In this document: in pieces, positions 31,077 through 42,536 of the stretch
Layout: every line of letters begins with the position of its first letter
Numbering within the stretch: position 1 is the first letter of the stretch
Assembly (NCBI RefSeq): GCF_000499845.2
Contig: NC_023749.2
Span: 25,289,321 to 25,353,320 of the forward strand
Direction: 5' to 3'
Length of the DNA: 64,000 nucleotides
Source of the DNA: Phaseolus vulgaris
Lineage: Eukaryota; Streptophyta; Magnoliopsida; Fabales; Fabaceae
The notes under the pieces: generated by a model
The model's database searches: none
The model's input: only the letters and a program-made list of their open reading frames with translations
What the model was told of the DNA's origin: nothing
Program-made: the position numbers and the translations under genes

Positions 31077-32166
31077 ATATCCAACCTGTTTGCTTCATCA
31101 TGTGTTTCCTTAAAAGCTATTAACAGTTGATCATAGTTCTCAGAATCAATGGAAAAATCACTTACTGAGTCAGAGTTGGATCCTTCATCATTCACCATGA
31201 AGCACATATTTGCTTCTTCACTTTCAGTTGAGGATACATCATTTTCTTCCCATGAGATGTATGCTCTTCTACCTTTGCCTTTGTCACTCTTCTTGCTTGC
31301 TGATTTTTCTTTATGTTGATTGTTTGGACAATCAACTTTTATATGACCTGGTTTACCACATCCAAAGCATGTGTAATTGGAAGAATTTGAATCATTAGGT
31401 TGTTTAGAGTACCTCTTTCTTTGTTGAGTTCTGTCACGGTTTTTCTTTCTAAGAAACCTGCTGAATTTTTTGGTGAGCAGACTCACGGTCTCATCATGTT
31501 CAGGATCAACTTCTTCCTCACTTGTATCATGTTCCATGGTAGTTTTCAGAGCAATTCCTTTGGCCTTCTTCTCCACAGTTTCATGCTCTATCAGCTTTCT
31601 AAAAAGTGCAACAGTGGACATCTTGGATAAATCTCTGGATTCTGAGATTGTTGTTACCTTAGGTTGCCAGCTCCTATCAAGGCATTTTATGTTAAGCTCT
31701 TCCTTGTCAAAGACTTTACCAAGGCCAGTGAGGTGATTTACAATGTATGTAAACCGTTTCTGCACATCTGCAATACTTTCTTCTGATTGCATTCTGAACA
31801 GCTCGTACTCCTGAATTAGTGAGTGCTTCCTTGCCTGTTTCACATCATCAGTTCCTTCATGAGTCACCTCTAGTACATCCCACATCTCCTTTGCTGAGTT
31901 ACATTGAGAGACTCTAAAGAACTCATCCATATTCAGTGCAGAGGTTATGATATTCTTGGCTAAGGAGTCATATTGGGCCTTCTTCTTCTCGGTTTCACTC
32001 CATTCAGACCAAGGCTTCTTTATTGTTTCATCTTTGACAACCTGCATAGGTATAAAAGGTCCACTGACCACTGCATCCCAGATTCCCATGTCAATAGACT
32101 CCATAAAGATCTTCATCCTGATTTTCCAGAAAGCATAGTTAACACCACTAAACATAGGAGGTCTAT
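31077..32166 (-). pseudogene. Copia element C gag (N-terminal part)
   Basis: Open frame starting within NYAFWKIRMKIFMES and running through the UBN2-type gag domain (KEMWDVLEVTHEGTDDVKQ, YELFRMQSEESIADVQKRF) to the first zinc knuckle CFGCGKPGHIKVDC and an acidic tail. It stays open up to the element B insertion, then continues at 18951 in the same frame. Its natural start was separated by element D; the matching N-terminus lies at 56823. Capsid-forming protein in the family. Confidence 0.85.
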
Positions 32167-33112
32167 TGATCCTGCCGGTTGACCTGAGTGCAAGAGCCTT
32201 GCCACGTCAAAGGTTTCTCCTTCTGGATCAGCTTCGCACCACGTTAGCTTATGTCCTTCACGCCTCAATTCCTTGCGAGAACCTGAAGAAAACAGAGTGG
32301 CACCGCTGCAGCCGATCGCGCTCCGACGCTCAAGTCAGTGACGGAATCACCAAAAACTAAGAGAGAAAATCTAAACTCAAGGAACCGTGCGCAGTGAATC
32401 TCTGTGTACTCAAAGTATTCTCAAAGCGTACTCAAGTGTTCTCAGAAAACGTACCTCAAAGTCTGTTAAGAGTTCCTTATATACCTGAGCACTTTCTCTC
32501 TCCTGACGGTTATTCCTCTGGACACGTGGCTCGCATCCAGCTGTACACGTGTTGCCATCTGGAGCCCCCTTCTACTTGAGCGTCACCTCTACTCTTCAAG
32601 CTATTCAACTAAGTTACCCATGCAAGGAGTAATCTGGTGCATAGCTTCCTCGGAGCGCGACCCCTTAAGCGGCGAGTACGGGGTGTCACCATGCACACCT
32701 TCTCTGTGGTCTCGCCTGCCGCTATCACGATCTGCTTCACTTGCACATCATGCATGTTCTGGGAAACTGTTCCCTTGCCTCGACCTCAGGCTAGGGAAGG
32801 ATTATCTGATAACCTCGTCCTTCGTTCTTGTACCCCTTGAAAGCCTTAAGCAAGCCTTCTTGATCTTTCGGCGATGTCCCCCTTTAAGCGGTCTCTAACC
32901 ACTTGATCGCCTAAAACTCACATACGACGACTATGAGGCAAGCCAGGTGACCGCTGGTTATACATACTAGATATCAGAGAACGCCAAACCAACGATTGGC
33001 GACTACACAGACTTCCCGATGTACTTCCCTTCTGTCAGCCAGGTGTCCCGTTCAACACGCCTATATTATCGCTTGCTGCCACGTCATCACTTCCGATTAC
33101 CTGATCGGTACA
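32167..33112 (-). repeat. 3' LTR of element D
   Basis: 946 bp, TGATCCTGCC to GATCGGTACA, related to the B LTR at both ends. TATATAAGG-like box (minus) near 32478, U5 block 32299-32336. Confidence 0.92.
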
Positions 33113-33127
33113 CAAGCCCCCCAGTCT
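33113..33127 (-). other. Polypurine tract of element D
   Basis: Minus strand AGACTGGGGGGCTTG against the 3' LTR. Confidence 0.88.
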
Positions 33128-33462
33128 TAAGCTGAGCCTTGACCAGCGAAAAGACTAAGAGGTCAAATCATCGTCGATCTACGTGGCGCTTGTACGGATC
33201 TCCGTACGTTCGTACCCTTTGCCTTTCTGACGCTCCACCAACCCCTTCTTTAATCAAACGACACGTGGCGTCATCAACGGTCGTTTTCAATTGCCGTTTG
33301 CGCTTCCCACAACGTTCGAAAACCCTTAAACCCTTCGCGCTATTCACTGTTCCATCATCTTTCTTCATCCTCAAGCATCCCAAACGCTCTCTCTTCGAAC
33401 CCCGAAACTCCTCGTCTCTCTCAATCTTCAACTTTCTTCAGCGCTCATCCGATCATAAAAAG
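33128..33462 (+). promoter_or_regulatory. Leader of D antisense gene
   Basis: Shares GCCGTTTGCGCTTCC (33291 on) and CACTGTTCCATCATC (33345-33359) with A and B. Exon end ATAAAAAG|GTAACC at 33462. Confidence 0.5.
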
Positions 33463-33694
33463 GTAACCCTTTTACTCCTCTTATTGGTATTTGTTGCATT
33501 TTAACCGGTTTGCATCATCCATTATCTGTCTGAAGCATACGCTATGGGCTGTTTTTCTTTTTTCTCGTAACCTAAGGTTTCGTCCCTGATAATGTCCATC
33601 CCAGCGAACCCCTGTTCGTTCGTTCTATCTTCTTCATCCCCAATCGAGTCATTCTTTGCTAGCGTCATTTCATCCCTTTCTCTTTCCTTTGCAG
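33463..33694 (+). other. Predicted 5'UTR intron of D antisense gene
   Basis: 232 nt, GTAACC to CCTTTGCAG. Confidence 0.68.
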
Positions 33695-33702
33695 TTCCTG
33701 CG

Positions 33703-36246
33703 ATTGCTCACACGAAGTCCACCGCTAACCCTCCTTCTTCATCGCGAAACCCTCCACCCAAAACTAGTAAGGTTGTCCCTAGGACAAATCCTCCATCGAT
33801 ACGCAACCCATCTCGAGCCTCTGGTACTCCCTCTGCACAGGCTGAGAGGCCTGCTTCTTCTCATGCCAACCCTACCCAGGCAACTCCACCACTCGCCGGA
33901 GGAGCCTCCCTTCCTCCACAAGACTATAAAAAGCTCTACCCTTGGGCTACCCCAACTCTGCTGAAAGAGACCTCCTCGATCAACACTGAGTTGGGCGTGC
34001 ACCGATTGAGGAAAGGAGATCAACCCGACCTTTCCTTCCACAAGGAGCATGATAGCAAAGTGGTCGTGCTGCCCTGCCTCCCGGGTGAACCGATGTGTGC
34101 GGATGATAAGGGGAACAACGGTGAGTTGTTCTGCTTCATCTACACTACCTTGTTCAAGAAAGTGAAGCTTAGGCTTCCTTTTACTCGTTTTGAGAGAGAC
34201 CTACTGACCGAGCTCAACATCGCCCCTGCCCAGCTTCATCCCAACAGCTGGGCGTTCGTGAGGGCGTTCCAAATTCTTTGTGCGCACTTGTTGCTGCCGG
34301 CCTCAGTCGACGTCTTCCTCTTCCTGTTTGAGGCAAAGAATCCCGGAGATAACCTCTGGGTCAGCTTGAACGGGATTGCTGGGAGATCAATCTTCTCAAT
34401 CTTCCAGCAATCTTATAAAGACTGGAAAGGGAAGTTCGTGAAGGTGTGCCAGAATGAGCAAGACCCCTCACTGCTTGACGGCTTCCCCTTGTATTGGGTA
34501 AACAAGGGGAACAAGGACTCCAAGGACAGCTTCAAGAGACCAAGAAGTCCTGATAACATGGGGGAGTTGAACAAAGACCTTTGTCTCTTCTGGAAGAGCG
34601 TGGCTGCCGTCAACATCACCTTCCCCACTGCCTCAATCATTCCCTACGAGTTCTTCGAGAGCCAACTCGAAATACACATAGGTTAGCCCCTACTCCAGTA
34701 CCAAGTCTCTCACTTCGAGTTAACACTAACTTAGCGTCTTCACCACTCTATTTTAGCATCCCATTATTCTGTGTTGACCTTGATCTTTTATCCATGTACT
34801 ACTTGTGTCATCTCTGTATGAATGCACTTGCATGTTTTGCTTCTGCCTTGGTTGCTGATATGTTTTTTACCTTGTGCAGATAACATATTGGGAAAAGGGA
34901 AACTGGCGAAATTGAGGGCGATCACCCGATCCCACAAGCTCGCGGCGGGCTCCCAAGCTGCGCCCAACCCGGCGGTGGCGATCGCCGCTACTCAAGGCAA
35001 AACTCCTCCCCGAGGTCCAACTTCTTCTGGGGTACTACCCGCCCAGAAAGGAAAAAACTGGTTTTGAGGAGACCCAAGAGGAAGGCTCCTCAAGTGGTGC
35101 AAGAGGAAGAAGATGATGATGAAGAAACCGAGGATGGCCTCGTCGCTAAAAGGAAAAGGGTGGCCACCTCTACACCGCCTACACTCCCAACACCAACACC
35201 GCCCTCACCTCCAGCTCCACTACAACCAGTCCAAGCAACGCCCCTGGCCGCCGCACCCCCAGTGGTTGAAAGCAGCGGCCCTAACTATGTAGAGAACCCT
35301 CCGAGCGCCTCAACACCGTTCGTATCTGTCGGAGAGGGTCCTCCTTCAACCACATCTATTACTGGGGTCGCGTTAGGGGTCGATGAGGGCGCTCAAATCT
35401 CGCCCATTTTGATAACAGAATCCCCGACCTCAAGAGGGTGGTGGTGAAAGTCAGCACCAAACTCCTCCACCACCTCCAGCAGCAACCTCAAGCCTCCCGA
35501 CTTCCTTTGAAGAGACCTTGAGGCCCTTCACAGCCCAACTGAAAACTATGGCGGAAGATCTTCCCCTGCTTGTATCAAGAGCTGTGAAGGACTCCCTCAA
35601 GAAGCTTCAAGAGGAGAACTCCGCGCTCAAGGAGTCAAACCTGATGATAAGGGCTGAGGCCGAGAAGCTCTCGTGCAACTTACTGATGACTGAGCTGGAG
35701 CACTCGAGGCTGGAGGATGTAATGGACGCGGAGCTAAGAAGCCCGCGCAAGGAAGCCTCTGATCTGCGCCAAAAACTGCACCTCCAACTCCAAGAGAAGA
35801 TCGACTTGGAGAGCAAGTTGGTCCCATATAGGCTCAAGGTGGCAGATTTGGAGGTTACTAAAAAGGCGGAAGCGTCCAGGATAGAGAACCTTGAGAAGAC
35901 ATCGGCAGATCGGGAGATTCTCCTTGGGAAGGTCGAGAAGGAAAGGGACAATGCTCTCGCTGAGCTCGCCGAAGCTCGCGAGGAGGCCAAAAAGACTGCT
36001 GCAGAGCTGGCCTATGCTCGGGACGAAGGCAAAAAAGCCGCTGAAGAACTCGCTCGAGCTCGTGAGGAAACGGAAGAGCTGAAGAAGCAAACACACGAGC
36101 TCGAGCAGAGTGCTGCCCAAGTCCTCACCGCCGAGTTTGACGCCGCTCTGGAGCAAGTAGCATGTCAATACCCAGAGCTCGACCTTTCCATGGTGTCGAT
36201 CAGTAACGAGGTGGTGGATGGGAAGATTGTACCCTCTGAAGACTAG
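33703..36246 (+). pseudogene. Antisense gene of element D (start lost, two frameshifts)
   Basis: Exon 1 (to 34681) carries the Transposase_28-like domain: KLYPWATPTLLKETS, FERDLLTELNIAPAQLHPN, DGFPLYW. Intron 34682-34879 (GTTAGC to TTGTGCAG). Exon 2 has the basic-acidic-basic segment, Pro-rich linker, coiled coil and VVDGKIVP end. Defects: the codon at the start position is ATT (33703); a one-base shift near 35040-35060; a deletion with frame change near 35430. The last frame (35518-36246) is intact coiled coil. Confidence 0.82.
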
Positions 36247-36758
36247 CTACCTTCCTCCATCACCTCTTCTTTGTAAAAAACTTTCATCTGTAATGGCGCT
36301 GCTTATGTAATTGCTTTTATATGCATGCAAACTTGAATTGCCACTTCTTATATGATTTTAACTTCTCGTATATCGTCTTCCTATTTACTTTGCACGCTTT
36401 TACCTTTATTTGTTGTGTGGTTTACCAACATAACTGGTGAAGCTTACTCAAACGAATTAACTCAGCAATATTCGAGCCTCACCTTTCACACACTGCTTCG
36501 ATCTTGAATAAACTGTTAATCTTATAACAACTTATCAAACTGTTAACTCAAAGTAAACTTGAGCAACTATTAACTCTTTAGCGATGACATTTAATATAAC
36601 TTAACATAAGTTACTTACTAGGCAGCAGGTTTTAACTCAAACTAGTATCAAAATACAGTTTACCTGATCTGCCCAGCAAAGTGAGCCCTTATTCCTGTCA
36701 TCACCTGGAACTCTTCTGATTGTCGTAGGGTTCTGGCGATGTGACCCTTCTTGCCTTC
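36247..36758. other. Spacer of element D left of G
   Basis: AT-rich non-coding DNA after the antisense gene; no gene or repeat recognised. Ends with the CCTTC target copy (36754-36758). Confidence 0.5.
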
Positions 36759-37966
36759 TGATCCGATCGGTCATCGGTAGTCGATGACGTCAGCGTCAGA
36801 GAACCACGTGGACCACTTGCAAGGTGACACGTGGACCAGGTGGCAGAGAGGTCAGGGGGACGATCGCCAAGAGAGGTGATCGGTGGTCAGTAACCAAGTG
36901 ACCACCAACAGATCAGGCGGTAGAGAGGTCGGGGGACAGATCATCCGGGATGGTGATCGGTGGTCAGTAGCCAAGTGGCCACCAACAGATCAGTTCTCAG
37001 ACTAACGCCTAAAGGCAGAACGCGAGAAACAGATAAACACTGATCAGTCATCGGGGTATTGTCATCGGGGTCTCGTGTTACACGCAGTTAAACTGGGAAT
37101 GAGGTTCCCAGCGAGAGCGTTACGCATGGACCTCGCATGTGCACACCTCAAGGAATCATGCACGAGAGTGGCCTGAGGGAACTAGTAAACCAGCCAGTGG
37201 TTGGTGATTCCCTCAACCCATTACGTGCATGGCATCGTGAAGGGTAAGCTGTATACGCAGAGAGCAACGTTTGGTGAGTGTGCCTAGACCAGCCACACCC
37301 GACGTTCTCCCAAGAGTATGCGATCTGCCCAGATAAGAGAAACATTCTACGTTACTCCGCGAGGGCGTAACTTAGGCCCACAAAGAGAAGCGCTAGAGCC
37401 CTTCCAGTAAGTGACACGTGTGTGGTTAGATGTGGGTTGCAGGCCTCCACGTGTCATCATCTGAGAGGGGTGCGGTCCAGACAAAGGAGCACTCCGTACC
37501 ACTAAAGGTACAGACAGGCGCAGCCAAGCGCAGACATGCGCAGACTCTCACGCTCCCCATTGCTGATTCTGAAGGTACGCTTTCTCTGAAAAGCATAACA
37601 GGGTTCTGACACATGCCAGAAAAGCATAACAGAATTCTGTTATGCCCAGAAGCAGGGAAAGAGAGATAAAAGAGAGAAGAAGAGGGAGAGTGGGGGGAGG
37701 AGAAAAAGAGAGAGACGAAAAACAGAGTGCAAGTTTTTTCTCACACACGCATTACTAGTTTCCAGTTTCTGGTGGTTCTGTTGGACTAACTTGATCGTCG
37801 GAGTGCAAACGGCCGCTAGAGGCGCCGTCTGTGTGTTTTGCAGGTCACATTTGAAGGTTTCTGAGAGAAAGTTCGAAAGGGTGATTCTGCAGGAGAGGCA
37901 GTCGTGTAGACAGGGCAGAGAGTGCCACGAAGCGATTCCTCCACGTTCGAGTTGCCGACGGGATCA
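36759..37966 (+). repeat. 5' LTR of element G
   Basis: 1208 bp, TGATCCGATC to GACGGGATCA. Internal direct repeats near the start: GTGGTCAGTAACCAAGTG and GTGGTCAGTAGCCAAGTG (36884 and 36960) within a roughly 76-bp duplication. Purine-rich stretch 37640-37730, U5 block 37783-37827, TTTTGCAG|GTCACA at 37836-37848. Confidence 0.96.
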
Positions 37967-37968
37967 TT

Positions 37969-37986
37969 TGGCGCCCACCGTGGGGC
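37969..37986 (+). other. Primer binding site, element G
   Basis: TGGCGCCCACCGTGGGGC, 18-nt match to the tRNA-Lys(CUU) 3' end, two bases from the LTR. Confidence 0.93.
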
Positions 37987-38063
37987 CCGAGTGAATCGTT
38001 GTCCCATATATACCACAGTTTTAAAGCTTACCAGAGTTTAATCAGTTTCTTTGATAGAGAAGG

Positions 38064-41000
38064 ATGCCTAGAAACAGACAACCATCACCTGCGCCATCCG
38101 CTGACGAAGGAGCTGTGACAATGGCGCAGGTCCTGGAAATGGTGCGCACGCTGCAGGACAACGCTGCAGCGTCGAAAGTTGAACAAGAAAGGATGCAGAC
38201 GGAGTTGGCCGCGTCGCAAAGCAGGAACGATGAGCTGAATCGTGTCAACGAAGAGTTGAGAAGGACGCTGCAGGCGCAGAGGGAGCACGTTGTTGACGAA
38301 AGGGTGTCTAGGCAACCCTCACCTCCAAGGGCATTTCCCATGCCATTCTCCCCTGAGATCATGGGAACCATGGTGCCTCCCAACCTGGTGGGGGTAAAAG
38401 CGTCGTTCAAAGGGGTAGAAGACCCGGAGGCGCATCTGACGGCATTCCACACCCAAATGATGCTGTATGGGGGCTCAGACGCTGTGTACTGCAAGATGTT
38501 CATGAGCACACTGAGCGGAATCGCCATGGAGTGGTTCGTGAGTTTACCAGAAGGGCATATCACGTCTTTCTCTCAGTTCTCGAAGCTCTTCACTAAACTA
38601 TACATCGTCAACAAGGCACCCGCAGTGGTGTCCTACGATCTGTTCGACGTGCGCCAGTACCAAGGTGAGTCGCTGAAGGACTACCTCAACCGCTTTGGGG
38701 CACAAGTGGTTAGACTGCCCAGCAAAGATGAAGATATGCTGGTGCACGCGTTTAAGAAGGGAGTGCTGCCTGGCCCTTTCAGCGAGTCTCTCATCAGGAG
38801 CCATCCCAGCACCTTTGCAGAGATTCGACGACGTGCGGTGGCGCACATAGTGGCAGAAACAGAGGTTTCCGAGAAGAGGGGAACTGTTGCACCACCCAGA
38901 CCGCGTGGAGGGCAAGGAAAGCCACAGCAAGCAAGGGTGCATGAGGCCAAAGAGGGGAAGAAGGTGCGGGAAAAACCTCGTCCCTATGCACCAGGCAAAG
39001 ACCAGAGCAAGGGGCGTGCAAGGGAGAATAACGCACCCCCAAGATACAACTTCATGGTGGGATTGGCGGATCTCATCGCCCTTCCTGCCGTAGCAGCAAG
39101 ACTACGAGTACCAAAGAAGACAGATAAGGTACTTGGAAGGAAGAAGGATGAATGGTGTGAGTTTCATCAGGCCTTTGGCCATACACTTCATTCCTGTTTG
39201 GCGCTGGGACACCAACTGGCAGGGTTGGTGAAGTCCGGTTTTCTGGCAGATTACCTGCGTGAGCCACAGGGTGATCGCGCGTCAGGATCCCAAACTGGAG
39301 AGCAACAGCACGAAGTCCCTGTGCATGGGGAAGTGCAGACGATCGCTGGAGGCTTCTCTGGTGGGGGATGCATAGCTTCACAAAGAAGGAGATACACTCG
39401 ATCTGTGATGGCGGTAGATGCAGTGAATGAGAGTCATTACCCTGAGGTGGACATTATCTTCAGGAAAGCTGACCTACGGGACGTTGTCCCGCACGACAAC
39501 GACCCTGTGGTCATTTCTCTCATCACAGCAGGAAGACGGGTGCATAAAGTACTCGTAGATCAAGGAAGTTCGGCGGATGTCATGTTCTGGCCAACATTCA
39601 ACAAGCTACAGTTGTCCCCTGATCAGTTAAGACCGTATACTGGTTGTCTCTACGGTTTTGCAGGGGATCAGGTAGAAGTGCGGGGATACATCGAGCTGAG
39701 GACAACGTTCACTGACGGAACGACAGCCCGCACGGAAAAGATAAAGTACCTGGTGGTGAATGCCCCTTCTGCGTACAATGTCCTGTTGGGGAGGCCAACG
39801 CTCAATAGACTGGGCGCAATACCATCGACAAGGCACATGAAGTTGAAGCTGCCGTCGATGGAAGGGACCGTGATAACCATCAAGTCGGATCAGGCTGAGG
39901 CAAGACGCTGTTATGAAAACAGCTTGAAGCAAAAGAGAAGTGTGTGCCATGTCACCACAAAACCACCACCAGGCGTGGGCGAAGAGCGATTGGCGGTCAG
40001 GGAGACACAAGGCGCTCAGAGGATGGAGAACGCTGCGGTGGGGGGCTCCCAGGTGGCCCAAGTTGAGGAAGAAGAGGAAGGCACGATCACTCCTCGCGAG
40101 TCAGGGATCGCGAGAGCGGTCATTGCCAGTGAGAGAAGGCCCCACCCAGCTGAAGGGTGGGTCGAAGTGGACATCAGGGGAAGAAAATTCAAGTTGGGGG
40201 GATCCCTCATTGAAGAAGAGCGAAGGCTGATCATGGGTGTGATTGAGAAGCACATGAATGCCTTTGCATGGTCAGCATCCGACATGCCAGGAATCGACCC
40301 CGATTTCCTCTGCCACCGTCTATCGATGGACCCCATGGTTCGACCGGTGCGACAGAGGAGAAGGAAATTCAACGAGGAGAAGAGGAAGGTGATCCACGAC
40401 GAAGCGCAGAAGCTCCTTGTCGCAGGGCATATCAGAGAAATCCAGTACCCCGAGTGGCTAGCGAATGTGGTACTGGTGCAGAAGGCAAGCGGCAAGTGGA
40501 GAATGTGCGTGGACTTCACTGACCTCAACAAGGCGTGCCCCAAGGATTCTTACCCCCTACCCAGTATAGATGCTCTAGTTGATAGCGCCTCGGGGGGAAA
40601 GCTACTCAGCTTCTTGGACGCTTTCTCAGGGTATAACCAGATCAGGATGCACCCAATGGACGAATGCAAGACCGCGTTTATGACGGAACGGTCTTGCTAT
40701 TGCTACAAGGTCATGCCATTTGGGTTGAAGAATGCGGGGGCTACCTACCAGAGGCTCATGGATAGGGTGCTCTCGCCCATGCTGGGAAGGAACGTACACG
40801 CCTATGTAGATGACATGGTGGTTACATCCCAAGAGAAGAAGCATCATGCAGCTGATCTGGAAAAGCTATTCACCACCATTGCCAAGTACAGGCTGAAGCT
40901 CAACCCTGAGAAATGCATATTCGGTGTGGAGGCTGGGAAGTTCTTGGGTTTCCTCTTAACAGAGCGGGGAATCGAAGCTAACCCGGAGAAGTGCGCAGCA

Positions 41001-42536
41001 ATCGTGGCAATGAGGAGCCCAACGACGGTAAAGGAAGTGCAGCAGCTCACCGGTCGCTTGGCAGCCTTGTCCCGGTTTATGTCCGCTGGAGGGGAGAAAG
41101 GTCACCCATACTTCCAGTGTCTCAAGCGCAACAGCAGATTTCTCTGGACGCAGGAGTGCGAGGAGGCCTTCATTAAGTTGAAGGGGTATCTGGCAAGCCC
41201 ACCAGTCTTGCGAAAGCCCCAGGTAGGCATCCCTCTTCGTCTATACTTTGCTGTTACGGAGAGGGCAGTCAGTTCAGTCCTGGTGCAAGAGCAGGACCAG
41301 GCCCAGAGGCCTGTTTACTTCGTAAGTAAGGTGCTGCAAGGCCCTGAAACAAGGTACCAGGCCCTCGAGAAGGCTGCTCTGGCGGTGGTATTCTCAGCCA
41401 GAAGACTCAGGCATTATTTCCACAGCTTCACAGTGGTGGTGATGACTGATCTGCCTATCCAGAATGTATTGAAGAAACCTGATGTGGCAGGAAGGATGGT
41501 CAAATGGGCAGTAGAATTGTCAGAATTTGACATTCAGTACGAGCCCCGAGGACCGATCAAGGGGCAGGTGTTCGCGGACTTTGTAGTCGAGCTATCATCA
41601 ATCGCGACACCTGTAGAAGGGCTAGATTTCCGATGGGTGTTATCGGTGGATGGCTCCTCTAATCAGCAGGGAAGCGGCGCTGGAGTCATCCTGGAAGGAC
41701 CAAACGGGGTACTGATCGAGCAGTCCCTCCGTTTTGCCTTCAAAGCTAGCAACAATCAGGCGGAGTATGAGGCCCTGATCGCAAAAATGTTGCTAGCAAG
41801 GGAAATGGGAACAAGAAATCTGCTGGCCAAGAGCGATTCGTTACTGGTCACTGGGCAGGTTACGGGGGAGTTCCAAGCAAAAGATCCCCAGATGGCAGCC
41901 TACCTGGGGTATGTGCAGCTCCTGAAGACGTCCTTCGCCGAGTTTGAGTTAGTGCACGTGCCAAGAGAGCAGAATGCCCGAGCAGACCTGCTTGCCAAGC
42001 TGGCCAGCTCAGGCAAGGGGGGGAAGCAGAGGACCGTCATTCAGGAGACCCTGAAGGTGCCGCGCGCGTTCGTATCAGACAACCAGGTGCTTCATGTATG
42101 CAAGTCAATGGAGCGTCTAACGATCGGTCATCGGTCGTTGACCCAAGAAACGCTAAGAGCACCGAGGGTGAGATCGCGACCCTCAAAGACCGATGAGTCG
42201 ATGGAGGTTCATGCGGAGAAGGAACCCGACACCTGGATGACGCCATACCAGCTATACTTAGAAGATGGTGTACTCCCGCTCGATCTGGCAGAGGCAAAAA
42301 GAATAAAGAGGGGTTCAAGTAAGTTTACTCTTATAGATGGAAGCCTATTTAGATTCGGATTTTCTCACCCTGTGCAGATCTGTGTACACGGCGAGCAATG
42401 CACCAGACTCATGTCTGAGCTGCACGAGGGGGTGTGCGGAAGCCATGTAGGTGGTCGCGCTTTGGCAAGTAGAGTACTCCGCGCGGGGTACTACTGGCCA
42501 AAACTGAAGGAAGATTGCATAAGGTTTGCTCAGTGA
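38064..42536 (+). CDS. Gag-pol of element G up to a TGA in integrase
   Basis: 1490 codons from ATG 38064. Coiled coil (30-90), gag domain (FKGVEDPEAHLTAFHTQM), zinc-knuckle-like CEFHQAFGHTLHSC, protease D at residue 499 (VDQGSSADV), RT with YVDD at about 914-917, ordinary RNaseH region, second RNaseH with VDGSSN (D near 1196) and ARADLLAKLAS, then integrase zinc region HEGVCGSH. The stop (TGA, 42534-42536) falls between the zinc ligands, before CKQC, where A's frame reads CGG or CGC-type Arg. One polyprotein: gag and pol share the frame. Confidence 0.93.
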   Translation: MPRNRQPSPAPSADEGAVTMAQVLEMVRTLQDNAAASKVEQERMQTELAASQSRNDELNRVNEELRRTLQAQREHVVDERVSRQPSPPRAFPMPFSPEIMGTMVPPNLVGVKASFKGVEDPEAHLTAFHTQMMLYGGSDAVYCKMFMSTLSGIAMEWFVSLPEGHITSFSQFSKLFTKLYIVNKAPAVVSYDLFDVRQYQGESLKDYLNRFGAQVVRLPSKDEDMLVHAFKKGVLPGPFSESLIRSHPSTFAEIRRRAVAHIVAETEVSEKRGTVAPPRPRGGQGKPQQARVHEAKEGKKVREKPRPYAPGKDQSKGRARENNAPPRYNFMVGLADLIALPAVAARLRVPKKTDKVLGRKKDEWCEFHQAFGHTLHSCLALGHQLAGLVKSGFLADYLREPQGDRASGSQTGEQQHEVPVHGEVQTIAGGFSGGGCIASQRRRYTRSVMAVDAVNESHYPEVDIIFRKADLRDVVPHDNDPVVISLITAGRRVHKVLVDQGSSADVMFWPTFNKLQLSPDQLRPYTGCLYGFAGDQVEVRGYIELRTTFTDGTTARTEKIKYLVVNAPSAYNVLLGRPTLNRLGAIPSTRHMKLKLPSMEGTVITIKSDQAEARRCYENSLKQKRSVCHVTTKPPPGVGEERLAVRETQGAQRMENAAVGGSQVAQVEEEEEGTITPRESGIARAVIASERRPHPAEGWVEVDIRGRKFKLGGSLIEEERRLIMGVIEKHMNAFAWSASDMPGIDPDFLCHRLSMDPMVRPVRQRRRKFNEEKRKVIHDEAQKLLVAGHIREIQYPEWLANVVLVQKASGKWRMCVDFTDLNKACPKDSYPLPSIDALVDSASGGKLLSFLDAFSGYNQIRMHPMDECKTAFMTERSCYCYKVMPFGLKNAGATYQRLMDRVLSPMLGRNVHAYVDDMVVTSQEKKHHAADLEKLFTTIAKYRLKLNPEKCIFGVEAGKFLGFLLTERGIEANPEKCAAIVAMRSPTTVKEVQQLTGRLAALSRFMSAGGEKGHPYFQCLKRNSRFLWTQECEEAFIKLKGYLASPPVLRKPQVGIPLRLYFAVTERAVSSVLVQEQDQAQRPVYFVSKVLQGPETRYQALEKAALAVVFSARRLRHYFHSFTVVVMTDLPIQNVLKKPDVAGRMVKWAVELSEFDIQYEPRGPIKGQVFADFVVELSSIATPVEGLDFRWVLSVDGSSNQQGSGAGVILEGPNGVLIEQSLRFAFKASNNQAEYEALIAKMLLAREMGTRNLLAKSDSLLVTGQVTGEFQAKDPQMAAYLGYVQLLKTSFAEFELVHVPREQNARADLLAKLASSGKGGKQRTVIQETLKVPRAFVSDNQVLHVCKSMERLTIGHRSLTQETLRAPRVRSRPSKTDESMEVHAEKEPDTWMTPYQLYLEDGVLPLDLAEAKRIKRGSSKFTLIDGSLFRFGFSHPVQICVHGEQCTRLMSELHEGVCGSHVGGRALASRVLRAGYYWPKLKEDCIRFAQ

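Noticed and set aside
37148..37748. Short minus-strand frames in the G LTR, repeated at 47764-48364
   Set aside because: Identical in both places only because the two LTRs are identical; no domain.
37969..37986. tRNA-Lys gene
   Set aside because: Only 18 nt complementary to the tRNA 3' end at a fixed spot next to the LTR: a primer binding site.
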